From Candidatus Argoarchaeum ethanivorans (GTDB taxonomy: Archaea; Halobacteriota; Methanosarcinia; Methanosarcinales; EX4572-44), in NCBI GenBank assembly GCA_004193545.1, contig RPGO01000028.1, positions 1 to 64,000 of the forward strand: 64,000 bases of DNA. Reading direction: 5' to 3'. This document shows positions 7,902 through 16,948 of this stretch, piece by piece. Below the pieces are notes generated by a model that worked only from the letters and a program-made list of their open reading frames with translations, did no database searches and had not been told where the DNA came from. Positions within the stretch are counted from its first letter, which is position 1, and each line of letters starts with the position of its first letter. The position numbers and the translations under genes were made by a program.

Positions 7902-10490
7902 TTACATCTTATTGAACACGAGTTTTCCATCTTCCTCGTTCACCTGTATAGTGTCTCCTTCAGAAAATTCTCCCGCGATTATTTTGAGGCTCAGTGGGTC
8001 GAGGATGTGGTGCTGTATTGCGCGTTTCAATGGGCGTGCTCCATAATTCGGATCATATCCTGTTCTCGCGAGGAATTCTTTTGCAGCGTCTGTGAGATTG
8101 AGTGAGAGCTTTCTCTCAGCGAGTCGTTTTAGGAGGTAGTGAAGCTGGATGTCCACGATCTGTTTGATCTGTTCCTGTGTAAGTGGGTGGAAAATTATGA
8201 TATCGTCTAATCGGTTGAGGAATTCCGGTTTGAACTCGTGGTGGAGTGCTTCCATGACCTGTGATCGCATTTCTTCTTCGTTTCTCGCGAGTTCTGTCCA
8301 CTGGCTGCCGACGTTTGATGTCATAATAATCACGGTGTTTTTGAAGTCTACCGTGCGCCCGTGCCCGTCCGTGAGCCTTCCGTCGTCGAGTATCTGGAGG
8401 AAGAGGTTGAAGACATCGCTGTGTGCTTTCTCGATTTCATCAAAGAGTATGACTGAGTAAGGGCGGCGTCTCACAGCTTCGGTCAGTTGCCCGCCTTCCT
8501 CGTATCCGATGTATCCCGGCGGTGCCCCGATAAGTCGTGCCACCGTGTGTTTCTCCATGTATTCACTCATGTCGATTCGTATCATTGCCGCTTCTTCGTC
8601 GAAGAGAAATTCTGCAAGAGCGCGTGAAAGTTCGGTCTTGCCAACACCGGTTGGTCCCATGAATATGAAGCTTCCGATTGGGCGATTGGGTTCTGAAATT
8701 CCTGCTCTGCCACGACGAACTGCATTTGACACTGCTGTTATGGCTTCTTCCTGTCCGATCACGCGTTCTTTTAATCGCTCTTCCATATGAACGAATTTTT
8801 CCATTTCTCCTTCAAGCATCTTTGAGACCGGGATATGCACCCATTTGGATAGCACTTCTGCTATGTCTTCCTCGTCCACTTCTTCTTTTAACATTTTTCG
8901 ATCTTTCTGGATCTCTGCAAGCTTCTGGTTCGCTTCTTCCAGCTCTCTGTTAAGCTCGATTAGTTTGCTATAGCGGATTTCTGATACTTGCTCAAGGTTT
9001 CCTTCAAGTTCTGCTCTCTCGGCGTCCATCTTGGCACGGTCAGTCTCTTCTTTTATCTTGCGTATCTGTGAGATCAGGTCTTTTTCAAGCTGCAGGTGTG
9101 CCTTCATCTGGCTGCTTGTCTCCTGCAGTTCTGCAAGCTCTTTTTCTATTGCAGCCAACCGTTCCTTTGATGGCTCGTCTTTTTCCTTCTTCACAGCATT
9201 TCTCTCAATTTCAAGTGTTCGGACTCGCCGTTCAACTTCATCCAGTTCAGCAGGCATGCTCGCAATTTCGATTCGAAGATGAGAGGCTGCCTCGTCTACG
9301 AGGTCAATTGCTTTGTCCGGTAGAAAACGGTCAGTAATGTATCTGTTGGAGAGAACCGCGGCAGCAACGATTGCAGAATCTTTTATGCGCACGCCGTGAT
9401 GTATCTCATACTTCTCTTTGAGCCCCCTGAGAATTGATATGGTGTCTTCCACATTGGGTTCGTCCACGAGCACAGTCTGGAAGCGGCGCTCGAGTGCAGC
9501 ATCCTTCTCGATATACTTTCGATACTCATTAAGCGTTGTTGCACCGACACACCGGAGCTCACCCCGTGCAAGCGCTGGCTTTAACAGGTTAGAGGCATCC
9601 ATTGCACCCTCGGCAGCACCAGCGCCAACAAGAGTGTGTAACTCGTCGATAAACAGGATGACATTTCCCTCTGATTCCTGAACCTCTTTTATAACCGCTT
9701 TGAGTCTGTCTTCGAATTCGCCCCGGTACTTGGCACCAGCGATGAGCGCGCCCATGTCCAGCGCCGCGACACGCTTGCCACTGATGGTGTCAGGCACATC
9801 ACCAGCCACGATACGCTGGGAAAGACCCTCGGCAATCGCGGTCTTGCCAACACCAGGGTCCCCAATCAGCACAGGATTGTTCTTGGTACGACGCGACAAG
9901 ACCTGTATCACACGGCGAATCTCATCATCCCTGCCGATGACCGGGTCGAGTTTGCCGCGCCTGGCAACCTCTGTAAGGTCTCTTGCATATTTCTCAAGAG
10001 CCTGGTACTTATCCTCTGGTGTCTGATCCGTCACTCTCTGGCTGCCGCGGATGTCAACAAGCACCTTCAAAATAGCATCACGTGTGATGCCCTCATCTCT
10101 TAGAATGGTAGAGGCTACACCTTTGCCTTCGCTCTCACCAGAAATAGCAAGCAACAGGTGCTCTGTACTCACATACTGATCCTGCAACTTTTCCATCTGA
10201 TCAAAAGCAGCATCTATCACCTGATTCAAACGCGGGGTAGAGTACAGTTGTCCTGCACCCGAACCGCTCACCTGTGGGCGATTCTGAATCTCATCAAAGA
10301 CCGCTTTTTTGATTGCGGCAGGGTTTGCACCAAGCTTTTGAATAATTGATAGCACCACACCTTCTGACTGCTCCAGCAAAGCAAGCATCAAATGCTCTAC
10401 ATCCAGCTGCTGCTGGTTGTTCTCAAGAACGATATTCTGTGCCTCTTGCACAGCTTCCTGAGCCTTCAACGTGAACCGATCAAACCTCAT
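7902..10490 (-). CDS. clpB: ClpB/Hsp104 disaggregase
   Basis: Hexameric AAA+ disaggregase that threads aggregated proteins together with Hsp70. At 862 aa it has the standard size. It shows the Clp N-domain (about 1-145, starting [19 protein letters not shown]), NBD1 with Walker [11 protein letters not shown] near residue 210 and Walker [11 protein letters not shown], a long middle coiled coil (about 400-525), and NBD2 with Walker [10 protein letters not shown] near 612 and Walker [12 protein letters not shown]. The ISL/V-G-F-type loop of ClpP partners is not apparent, consistent with a disaggregase rather than a protease ATPase. ClpB is patchy in archaea, so an old transfer from bacteria is plausible. 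The gene precedes the Hsp70-protease fusion in the same orientation and probably shares its promoter. Confidence 0.96.
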   Translation of the reverse strand: MRFDRFTLKAQEAVQEAQNIVLENNQQQLDVEHLMLALLEQSEGVVLSIIQKLGANPAAIKKAVFDEIQNRPQVSGSGAGQLYSTPRLNQVIDAAFDQMEKLQDQYVSTEHLLLAISGESEGKGVASTILRDEGITRDAILKVLVDIRGSQRVTDQTPEDKYQALEKYARDLTEVARRGKLDPVIGRDDEIRRVIQVLSRRTKNNPVLIGDPGVGKTAIAEGLSQRIVAGDVPDTISGKRVAALDMGALIAGAKYRGEFEDRLKAVIKEVQESEGNVILFIDELHTLVGAGAAEGAMDASNLLKPALARGELRCVGATTLNEYRKYIEKDAALERRFQTVLVDEPNVEDTISILRGLKEKYEIHHGVRIKDSAIVAAAVLSNRYITDRFLPDKAIDLVDEAASHLRIEIASMPAELDEVERRVRTLEIERNAVKKEKDEPSKERLAAIEKELAELQETSSQMKAHLQLEKDLISQIRKIKEETDRAKMDAERAELEGNLEQVSEIRYSKLIELNRELEEANQKLAEIQKDRKMLKEEVDEEDIAEVLSKWVHIPVSKMLEGEMEKFVHMEERLKERVIGQEEAITAVSNAVRRGRAGISEPNRPIGSFIFMGPTGVGKTELSRALAEFLFDEEAAMIRIDMSEYMEKHTVARLIGAPPGYIGYEEGGQLTEAVRRRPYSVILFDEIEKAHSDVFNLFLQILDDGRLTDGHGRTVDFKNTVIIMTSNVGSQWTELARNEEEMRSQVMEALHHEFKPEFLNRLDDIIIFHPLTQEQIKQIVDIQLHYLLKRLAERKLSLNLTDAAKEFLARTGYDPNYGARPLKRAIQHHILDPLSLKIIAGEFSEGDTIQVNEEDGKLVFNKM

Positions 10491-10526
10491 ATCTTAATAC
10501 CTCTGACATAATCATCTAAATCATAC

Positions 10527-10534
10527 TATTTATA
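10527..10534 (-). promoter_or_regulatory. Archaeal TATA box for clpB
   Basis: On the minus strand TATAAATA lies about 37-44 bp before the clpB ATG, placing a start site some 15 bp before the ATG with room for the GAGGT ribosome-binding site seen close to the start codon. Confidence 0.5.
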
Positions 10535-10568
10535 CTATGTTGATTTTTGGGCTCTTGGATTAGACAAA

Positions 10569-10580
10569 GTTTTATAAACT
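10569..10580 (+). promoter_or_regulatory. Archaeal TATA box for rpl10e operon
   Basis: GTTTTATAAAC matches the archaeal TATA consensus about 50 bp before the rpl10e ATG. It diverges from the clpB promoter in the same short intergenic stretch. Confidence 0.55.
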
Positions 10581-10627
10581 CTTGAATCGTGATTGGATTC
10601 AATATTATATTAGAGGAATAATATCTT

Positions 10628-11152
10628 ATGGCACGAAAACCAGGAAGTATGTACCGAAATATCACACAGCGATCGTCTACCAGAAAAGAGTATATGGGTG
10701 GTATTCCAGGCATCAAAGTTGTTCAATACGATATGGGAAATCTCCACGCAGAGTTCCCGGTCTCAGTATCTCTGATCGTTCACGAGTCGTGCCAGATTCG
10801 ACACAATGCTCTTGAATCTGCTCGTATCGCGGTCAATAAAAAAATGATCTTGGGTGCTGGTGTTCAGAACTATCATGTCAAACTTCGTGTGTATCCGCAC
10901 GAGGTTCTAAGGGAAAACAAACAAGCTACAGGTGCGGGCGCTGACCGGGTCTCGCAGGGAATGAGACAGGCTTTTGGCAAAGCAGTCAGTACTGCTGCAA
11001 GGGTAAAAGCTGGACAGAGAGTGATAACGATAGAAACTTCACCACAACATTTTCTAAACGCAAAGAAGTCTCTTAAATCTGCAGGATATAAACTTCCAAG
11101 TCATTGCAGCCTGGTTGTTGATAGGGGAGAAGAACTGGTTAAGAACTTATAG
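10628..11152 (+). CDS. rpl10e: 50S ribosomal protein L10e
   Basis: Archaeal/eukaryotic L10e (homolog of bacterial L16), a large-subunit protein near the peptidyl-transferase centre and the tRNA acceptor ends. The 174 aa are of normal length. They begin [20 protein letters not shown] and contain [17 protein letters not shown] and the central loop [23 protein letters not shown]-like region typical of the family. A GAGG motif sits 11 bp before ATG, and a TATA box is upstream. The aIF2-beta gene starts 6 bp after the stop codon, so the two are cotranscribed. Confidence 0.97.
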   Translation: MARKPGSMYRNITQRSSTRKEYMGGIPGIKVVQYDMGNLHAEFPVSVSLIVHESCQIRHNALESARIAVNKKMILGAGVQNYHVKLRVYPHEVLRENKQATGAGADRVSQGMRQAFGKAVSTAARVKAGQRVITIETSPQHFLNAKKSLKSAGYKLPSHCSLVVDRGEELVKNL

Positions 11153-11158
11153 AAAATT

Positions 11159-11779
11159 ATGACTGTTGATGATTACCTTGCATCTTTGGATCGGGCACTT
11201 TCCAAAATGCCAGAAAAAACAGAATCTGATGCCCGTTTCGTTGTCCCAGAGCTGCGCGTGATGCCTGAAGGCAAAACAACAGTTCTGGAGAATTTCACAT
11301 CTATAGTTGATACAATCAATCGTGACCAAACCCACTTCTTTAAATTCCTTGTGAGAGAACTTGGCACAGCAGGCAAAATAGATGGTAATAGACTCATACT
11401 TCAAGGCAGGTTTGCTCCAAAACAGATCCGGGCACAGGTTGAAGCTTATGTGAAAGAATATGTAATGTGCTCTGAATGTGGACGTCCGGACACGAGACTG
11501 GTTAAAAATGAGCGAGTACTCATGCTAAAATGCGATGCTTGCGGCGCCATAAGACCAATCAAAAAACGATTCATAAAACAACAAACAGTCGAACAAGGTT
11601 TTGTTGAAGGTAGTACTTATACCATCTGCATTACTGCGGTAGGTGCCAAAGGTGATGGTATTGCCAAAAAAGGAAAATATACTATTTTTGTCAAAGGCAC
11701 CAAAAAAGGTGATGTGGTTGAGGCAGTCATTAAAAAAATAGCTGGAAATCTTGTGTTTGCCAACGTGGTAAATAAGTAA
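11159..11779 (+). CDS. eif2b: Translation initiation factor aIF2 beta with C-terminal TRAM domain
   Basis: Beta subunit of the heterotrimeric aIF2, which delivers initiator Met-tRNA to the ribosome. Residues about 1-140 hold the aIF2-beta/aIF5 fold, including FFKFLVRELGTAGKIDGNRL and a C4 zinc ribbon (CSECGRPDTRL...CDACGA). Residues about 145-206 form a TRAM beta-barrel RNA-binding domain (VEGSTYTICITAVGAKGDGI, then GKYTIFVKGTKKGD). The usual archaeal protein is about 135-140 aa; the TRAM extension occurs in Methanosarcinales-type archaea. It follows rpl10e after 6 bp. The sequence is intact. Confidence 0.94.
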   Translation: MTVDDYLASLDRALSKMPEKTESDARFVVPELRVMPEGKTTVLENFTSIVDTINRDQTHFFKFLVRELGTAGKIDGNRLILQGRFAPKQIRAQVEAYVKEYVMCSECGRPDTRLVKNERVLMLKCDACGAIRPIKKRFIKQQTVEQGFVEGSTYTICITAVGAKGDGIAKKGKYTIFVKGTKKGDVVEAVIKKIAGNLVFANVVNK

Positions 11780-11824
11780 TATATATGTAGTAGTTTGATA
11801 AGTGGATATTGAGGATGATGCATA

Positions 11825-12247
11825 ATGGTAAGCATTGAAGAATACGAATTACCAGATGAACTATACTATGTAAAAGATCATACGTATGCAAGAGTTGAAG
11901 ACGATGGAACTGTGACAGTAGGTATGGATGACTTTGGAGTAAAAGGTCTACATGAAATCGAATTTATCGATTTACCTGTTGAAGATGATGAGTTTGAAGC
12001 TAATGACTCTTTTGGCTCAATTGAGTCTGCAAAATGGGTAGGTGGCTTACTGATGCCAGTTTCAGGCACTGTAATAGAAGTAAACGAAGAACTGGAAGAT
12101 ACTCCATCGCTTTTAATTGAAGAACCTTATGGCGATGGCTGGTTAATAAAAGTAAAGCCTTCGAATCTGGAAGAAGACCTTAAAGAATTGATTCACGGGG
12201 AAGAAGTTGTTTTGGAATGGCTTAAAAAAGAGATAGCTGGAAGATAA
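11825..12247 (+). CDS. gcvH: Glycine cleavage H-like lipoyl carrier protein
   Basis: Small lipoyl-carrying protein of 140 aa. The H-protein fold is clear: LYYVKDHTYARVEDDGTVTV at the start, the lipoyl-lysine hairpin GSIESAKWVGG with Lys70, then LMPVSGTVIEVNEELED and PYGDGWLIKVKPS. In the glycine cleavage system the arm shuttles between the P, T and L proteins, but none of these is in this window. A lone H protein might serve another lipoate-dependent process, such as LbpA-type carriers used by sulfur-oxidising Hdr-like complexes, or its partners may be elsewhere. The gene lies 45 bp after eif2b on the same strand and may share its transcript. Confidence 0.9.
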   Translation: MVSIEEYELPDELYYVKDHTYARVEDDGTVTVGMDDFGVKGLHEIEFIDLPVEDDEFEANDSFGSIESAKWVGGLLMPVSGTVIEVNEELEDTPSLLIEEPYGDGWLIKVKPSNLEEDLKELIHGEEVVLEWLKKEIAGR

Positions 12248-12281
12248 AAAAAATAGTTGATAATTTATATTTTTCAAGAAA

Positions 12282-12325
12282 CTGCACAACTTCGTTGTGC
12301 AGAACTGTACACTTCGTGTGCATAG
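12282..12325. repeat. Dispersed palindromic repeat cluster (CTGCACAAC type)
   Basis: CTGCACAAC-TTC-GTTGTGCAG forms a perfect 9-bp-stem hairpin, followed by a degenerate second copy around TGTACACTTCGTGTGCA. Same family as copies at 13.5, 20.3, 36.3, 43.4, 55.6 and 58.9 kb. It sits just after the gcvH stop, immediately before a transposon-derived element. Confidence 0.8.
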
Positions 12326-12331
12326 GCAACT

Positions 12332-12655
12332 AGTGTCTCGACAATTTAGTTCTTATACATAATGCTTGGACAATTTCTCGTTAGCATTCTCACTCGTAAA
12401 CCCCCAGTTGATTTTCTTTTCATCGTCATTCCGTTTCCTGGTCCATGCAGCCACTTCGAAATCGAGATCAATGTAATGGATATCGAATGCACTGACAGAC
12501 GGATTGGAGATATGGAGATACTGACTCATGAGGTGACAGCGTGGACCAGGAGACGGAATGACGATGAAAAGAAAATCAACTGGGGGTTTACGAGGGGGAA
12601 GGCGGATAAGAAACTGTCCAAGTATTATGTATAAGAACTAAATTGTCGAGACACT
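12332..12655 (+). mobile_element. IS630/Tc1-mariner-derived snap-back element (MITE-like)
   Basis: A 324-bp element with inverted arms over 100 bp long, beginning AGTGTCTCGACAATTTAGTT and ending in its reverse complement, bordered by TA on both sides as expected for IS630/Tc1-mariner target duplication. The right arm plus centre encode (frame 12362-12634) FEIEINVMDIECTDRRIGDM and NWGFTRGKADKKLSKYY, the C-terminal end of an IS630-type DDE transposase. The left arm is an inverted copy of that same end. It is therefore an internally deleted, folded-back derivative with no catalytic domain, mobile only in trans. It interrupts the NosD-like gene to its right. Confidence 0.85.
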
Positions 12656-13439
12656 ATGTTGCTTGTGTCTATGCTATGGGTGTAGTGAGAGAATCTGGGG
12701 CCATAAACGCCAAAGTTGTAATTGTTTTCAGACATTATGTTGCTTATGAGCGTGTTATTGCTCGAAGAAGACAGTTCGATGCCGTACCAGTTGTTCGATG
12801 CAGTGTTGTTCATGAGCGTGTTATTGCTCGAAGAAGACAGTTCGATGCAGTGTTGTTCGATGCAGTGTTGTTCGATGCAGTGTTGTTTATGAGCGTGTTG
12901 TTGTTGCTCGAAGAATACAGGTGGATGCCGTAGTAGTTGTTCGAAGCGGTGTTGTTTGTGAGCGTGTTGTTGCTCGAAGAATCCAGGTAGATGCCGTAGT
13001 CGTTGTTCATTACGTTATTAGCAGAAATGTTGCAGTGCTGCGTGCTGTTAAGATATATTCCAGCCTTATTGGTTCCAGTCGCATTTTCCACCGTGAACCT
13101 GCTGATGTTGACATAATTTGCAGTTACATTAAAGACATGGTCATTTGAATTCGATGCGTTCACGATGCAGTTTGTAGTGCCGTTCTCAGAGCGGATGGTT
13201 AAATACGACTTGTTCACATCCACGTTTTCGTTGTATGTGCCATCTCTAACGATGATGATATCGCCTTCTGAGGCGTTATTAACTGCCTGCTGGATTGTCA
13301 GATTTCCGCCTTCAGGCACGTAAATCGTATCAGCGGATGCGCATCCAATGCTTATAACTGCCAGTACTGCGAAAAGAAGTGCAAACACCGATATCTTCCA
13401 AGATCTGTTTCTTTTGCTTTTCATTTCTTTCTTCTCCAT
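12656..13439 (-). pseudogene. NosD-like secreted beta-helix surface protein, truncated
   Basis: Starts MEKKEMKSKRNRSWKI followed by a signal peptide (VFALLFAVLAVISIGCASA), then IYVPEGGNLTIQQAVNNASE and repeated right-handed beta-helix turns of NosD/CASH type (YGIYLDSSSNNTLTNN, YYGIHLYSSSNNNTLINN). Such Asn/Ser/Thr-rich proteins are common cell-surface proteins of Methanosarcinales. The frame breaks near 12810, where it ends prematurely. The other frame continues (NWYGIELSSSSNNTL, then FSHYTHSIDTSNIV) up to the edge of the IS630-derived element, which removed the 3' part. Both a frameshift and an insertion thus inactivate it. No continuation is found left of the element. Confidence 0.85.
12841..12888. 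repeat. 15-bp tandem repeat within NosD pseudogene
   Basis: The unit GATGCAGTGTTGTTC is repeated about three times head to tail within a longer, roughly 70-bp imperfect repeat (ATGAGCGTGTTATTGCTCGA units at about 12746 and 12811). It encodes the NNTASN beta-helix turns, and the nearby frameshift probably arose by slippage here. Confidence 0.75.
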
Positions 13440-13504
13440 TTTATTTATCTTATTTTACTATTTTCCTATTTATAAAACTTTCGATAGCGTTCGTTGTTTT
13501 CTAT

Positions 13505-13594
13505 GCACTCGATTGCTAACGCAATCGAGAATTGTTTTCTGCACAACGAAGTTGTGCAGTTATTATTTGCCTCTGTACAACGAAGTTGTACAGG
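13505..13594. repeat. Dispersed palindromic repeat cluster, most complete copy
   Basis: Three hairpins in order: CTCGATTGC-TAAC-GCAATCGAG (13508-13529), CTGCACAAC-GAA-GTTGTGCAG (13539-13559) and CTGTACAAC-GAA-GTTGTACAG (about 13573-13593). They are joined by T-rich linkers such as AATTGTTTT. The third stem differs from the second by paired changes (CAC/GTG to TAC/GTA), so base pairing is preserved. It lies between the NosD remnant and thrS. Confidence 0.85.
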
Positions 13595-13608
13595 TATGAT
13601 TTAATTGG

Positions 13609-15489
13609 CTATACGAACTTTGGCCTGAGCGAAAGGAGCATGTTGAGTGGAAGTGGTTTGTAAGGTGTGTTTTTTGTGTTCTGCTCGTCTATTATTTGAT
13701 CCAGTTCTACAGCAGTCATCACCACTTTCTTTGGTTTTTTTGGATCTGATTCTGCCCTGATTGTAACTGTTAAATTCTGGTTTTTAACTTCACTGTCCCC
13801 GACCACCACAACGTAAGGTACCCACTCTCTACCAGCATCGCGTATTTTTTTTCCGAGGCTCTGGTTGCGATCATCAATATCAACGCGGCATCGAAGCTGT
13901 GATGCTACTTGCTTGGCGTATTCGATGTGGTGATCTGCTACCGGTATAATACGCACCTGTGTAGGTGAAAGCCAGAGTGGGAGTATGGGGGGGGCACCAG
14001 AGTCTGCAATCATCTGCGCTTTTTCAAGCAGGGCATAGATACAGCGTTCTATAGCTCCACTTGGGGAACAGTGCAGTATCAACGGTCTTGCAGCATGTCC
14101 ACTGGAATCAATGTAGTCAATATCATAACGTTCAGCGTTTTCCACATCAATCTGTACTGTTGAAAGTGCACTTGCCTTGCCGAGGCAGTCGATATAGTTA
14201 AACTCGAATTTTAACACAAAGTAGAAGAAACGCTCATCCCACATTTCCACAAGAACGGGTCTCTTTACTGTTCTGGCAAGTTTGGTGATGAACTCCCTGT
14301 TGTTTTCATAGAAGTCCCTGGTGAAACGAATAGCTACCTCGTAGTCGTTTAAATCAAGTCCTATGGTGTCTAACATGCGCATGCTCATATTATATTGCTG
14401 ATAGAATTCTTCTAATGCTTGCCCCATATCAGTACAGAGTGTGTGCATATCCGGCATGGTAAAGCTTCGAAGTCTTCGCAGTCCTGCAAGTTCACCACGC
14501 TGCTCTTTTCGAAAGCTATACCTGGTAAGTTCTATCATTTTGAACGGTAGGTTGCGATAAGAAATAGTCATGTCATGGTTCATCAAGAATTGACCGAAAC
14601 ATGCTGCAAACCGCAAAAACAGTTTTTTCTTGTCAGATTCGATTGAGTAGTGACGCGCAGGAAACCTGTCAAGATATTTTTTTAGTGTCGGCTGGTTCAT
14701 GTCGTACATCAGTGGCGTTTCAACTTCCATTGCACCAGCACGTGTTGCCTCATCGAGTACATAGTTTTCAATCAAGCTTTTAATCAACCGTCCTTTTGGG
14801 TAAAATCGCATATTTCCAGGATCAGAAGCAGGTTCATAATCAGCAATTTCAAGACGGCGCATCAGTTTCACGTGTGGCGGTACTTTATCCACTGCACGAT
14901 TCTTGTTTATTTCATGATCTGCAAAAATCTTAAGATTATCATGATTGGTAAAGTCAAAGTTCTCAATCTCGATAAGCTCACCCTCGGGTGTAAGAATCAT
15001 CCAGCTTGACTTTGCTTTTTCCTCAGCTTTAACAGCTTCCGAAACCACGTCCTCGACTGGAACATCTTCAGCATGGCGGATTGTGCGGGAGAGTTCTGAA
15101 AGCGGGTGTCCTTTGCATTTGATGGTAAATCCTTTATACCAGCCAAAAGGAACACGCAGCACCTCGAAAACTGATTTTAGCTCTGATTCCATCTCTTTTA
15201 ACATCGATACTGCAATATCTGGTTTTGAAAGATTTGGGCTTAAATGTGCATAAGGATACAGCACGACACGATTTGCTTTTACTTCACCAGCAACCCTTGT
15301 TATCTCATCACAACTGTGACGCACAACTTCGCCCTGGTTAGCTTCATCCACTTTTTCAACCGCAATGAAAGCTACAAGTGCTTCATCTGTTCTTTTAGAA
15401 CGCATGTCGTCACTTATTTTTTCAGCCATGGGTGTTGCTTCTTTTGTTTCATACTCTAGGAAATCCGAGTGAATAATTAGTAGCTGCAT
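13609..15489 (-). CDS. thrS: Threonyl-tRNA synthetase (archaeal type)
   Basis: Charges tRNA-Thr. The 626-aa protein has the archaeal-specific N-terminal editing domain (residues about 1-145, [20 protein letters not shown], related to D-aminoacyl-tRNA deacylase) instead of the bacterial N1/N2 domains. A class II core follows: motif 2 around [20 protein letters not shown], zinc-ligand region [13 protein letters not shown], motif 3 region around [12 protein letters not shown]. The C-terminal anticodon-binding domain starts near 520 ([19 protein letters not shown]). The start [10 protein letters not shown] matches the family start. It is flanked by repeats on the 3' side and probably monocistronic. 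Intact. Confidence 0.96.
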   Translation of the reverse strand: MQLLIIHSDFLEYETKEATPMAEKISDDMRSKRTDEALVAFIAVEKVDEANQGEVVRHSCDEITRVAGEVKANRVVLYPYAHLSPNLSKPDIAVSMLKEMESELKSVFEVLRVPFGWYKGFTIKCKGHPLSELSRTIRHAEDVPVEDVVSEAVKAEEKAKSSWMILTPEGELIEIENFDFTNHDNLKIFADHEINKNRAVDKVPPHVKLMRRLEIADYEPASDPGNMRFYPKGRLIKSLIENYVLDEATRAGAMEVETPLMYDMNQPTLKKYLDRFPARHYSIESDKKKLFLRFAACFGQFLMNHDMTISYRNLPFKMIELTRYSFRKEQRGELAGLRRLRSFTMPDMHTLCTDMGQALEEFYQQYNMSMRMLDTIGLDLNDYEVAIRFTRDFYENNREFITKLARTVKRPVLVEMWDERFFYFVLKFEFNYIDCLGKASALSTVQIDVENAERYDIDYIDSSGHAARPLILHCSPSGAIERCIYALLEKAQMIADSGAPPILPLWLSPTQVRIIPVADHHIEYAKQVASQLRCRVDIDDRNQSLGKKIRDAGREWVPYVVVVGDSEVKNQNLTVTIRAESDPKKPKKVVMTAVELDQIIDEQNTKNTPYKPLPLNMLLSLRPKFV

Positions 15490-15617
15490 ATTGTTTCACC
15501 AAAATATGAACTGCTATGCAACTTCATAACACATAAATCCCACTGAACAAAGTTGATGTAAAAAAGTTTGGTGCTGGAAATTCTGGCGCTAACAAGTGTT
15601 TGGACCCGGGCAAGCAG

Positions 15618-16523
15618 TCAAGCTTGTAATTCAATGATTTTTTTTGCCAGTTCAATGCTTTTTTTAATGGATGTCATCATAGTGTCTGTTTTTATCACGG
15701 GAACATCGAAGTCTTCTGGTGATGTATTGTCCTGTTTGTCTATTACGAACAGGCTGAGAATATCTCCATAGTATTCTGCAACACCAGCACTTGACACACT
15801 GTATCCTTCCGCGGAAAGAAGTTTCCCGGCTGGTCCACTGACAGGTTCATTATTTATTATTGGGCTTATTGCAATTACTTTTTTGTCTTTTAAAAGAGCT
15901 TTCATTCCACGGAGTTTTAGAATTGGACCAATGCTTGTTACAGGATTGCTTGGTCCTATAATGATTGTATCTTCTGATTCTATTGCATTTCTAACATTTT
16001 CTGTTATCTTTGCACGTTCAATCCCTTTTATTTGCACCTGTTTAATCTGTGGTAAACCATTCTCTCTTATCCAGAAATCCTGAAAGTGCATCCAACCTTT
16101 ATCTGTGTGCAGCGTGGTTGCAATGGAATCATTACTCATTGGAAGTATATTTGCTTTGATGTGCATCTGTCTTGCAAGGATTTGTGTTGCTTCTGTCAGG
16201 TTTTTTCCGGCTCTGATGAGATTGCTTCGCGAGATGTGTGTTGCACGGTCAGTATCTCCTACCATCATTTGCTCCCTCTCGCCAAGTTTTTTGAGAGCAT
16301 TGTGTGTATGGAATGTATCCTGTTTTACCCCCCACCACTTTGTTTCATCGATCTGGTCCGAAAACAGGTAGAGTACGGTGTCGATGTCAGGGCATACGAG
16401 ATTTCCAGACTCCCACGTATCTTCAGCAGTATTAACAATGGTTGTGATGTTTTTCGGTGGCAGTAGTGTTTTTACACCCCGAAGAAGTTTTGGTGTGCCT
16501 GTGCCGCCTGATAAAAAAAGCAT
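15618..16523 (-). CDS. cofD: 2-phospho-L-lactate transferase (F420 biosynthesis)
   Basis: CofD joins the lactyl-2-phospho (or PEP-derived) guanylyl donor to the deazaflavin Fo, giving F420-0. The 301 aa match the family (about 305-310). The start MLFLSGGTGTPKLLRGVKTL is the diagnostic N-terminus; NTAEDTWESGNLVCPDIDTVLY-type and GDTDRATHISRSNLI segments and the IGPSNPVTSIGPIL loop are all present. The gene stands next to redox genes rather than other cof genes. F420 made here would serve the F420-dependent FdhB-like subunit of the Hdr operon at 42-43 kb. Confidence 0.96.
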   Translation of the reverse strand: MLFLSGGTGTPKLLRGVKTLLPPKNITTIVNTAEDTWESGNLVCPDIDTVLYLFSDQIDETKWWGVKQDTFHTHNALKKLGEREQMMVGDTDRATHISRSNLIRAGKNLTEATQILARQMHIKANILPMSNDSIATTLHTDKGWMHFQDFWIRENGLPQIKQVQIKGIERAKITENVRNAIESEDTIIIGPSNPVTSIGPILKLRGMKALLKDKKVIAISPIINNEPVSGPAGKLLSAEGYSVSSAGVAEYYGDILSLFVIDKQDNTSPEDFDVPVIKTDTMMTSIKKSIELAKKIIELQA

Positions 16524-16579
16524 TATTTCAATGAATTGAATAAACTACAAAAAAATATAAAAATAAAATATATTAAAAT

Positions 16580-16921
16580 TTAATCTTTGAATGCATCGAT
16601 TGCTTTCAGTACATCTGTTATGTGCATCCATGCGGAAGTACCAAATACAAGGGTTGCAAGATAGCAGGCTTCTATCATTTCATCCTTGGTGACGCCTGCT
16701 TTGAGTGCACGTTTTACATGGTACACTATGCAGTAATCACACTGCGAGGCAACTGCAAGAGTTACCAGAACTATTTCTTTTGTTTTCTTTGACAGCACTC
16801 CTTCGGCACCGGTTTTTATGTACAGGTCAGTAAGCGGCTTTGTAAGCCCGGGATATTCCTTATGCATGTGCTTAACCAGTTCATCTGTGTCATGTGATAC
16901 TTCTTTTATATCCATATTCAA
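16580..16921 (-). CDS. Carboxymuconolactone decarboxylase / AhpD-like protein
   Basis: 113-aa alpha-helical protein of the CMD/AhpD superfamily. The redox motif CDYCIVYHVKRALKAG places Cys61 and Cys64 with His68, the AhpD-type thiol pair and proton relay. AhpD-like proteins act as alkylhydroperoxidases or disulfide reductases; the true substrate is unknown. It is encoded between the NADH-oxidase/CoA-disulfide-reductase-like gene (27 bp upstream, same strand) and cofD. Pairing with a pyridine-nucleotide disulfide oxidoreductase suggests an oxygen or peroxide defence pair, which is an inference from context. Confidence 0.88.
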   Translation of the reverse strand: MNMDIKEVSHDTDELVKHMHKEYPGLTKPLTDLYIKTGAEGVLSKKTKEIVLVTLAVASQCDYCIVYHVKRALKAGVTKDEMIEACYLATLVFGTSAWMHITDVLKAIDAFKD

Positions 16922-16948
16922 ACCTCTAATTTTATTTGTTTTACATTT

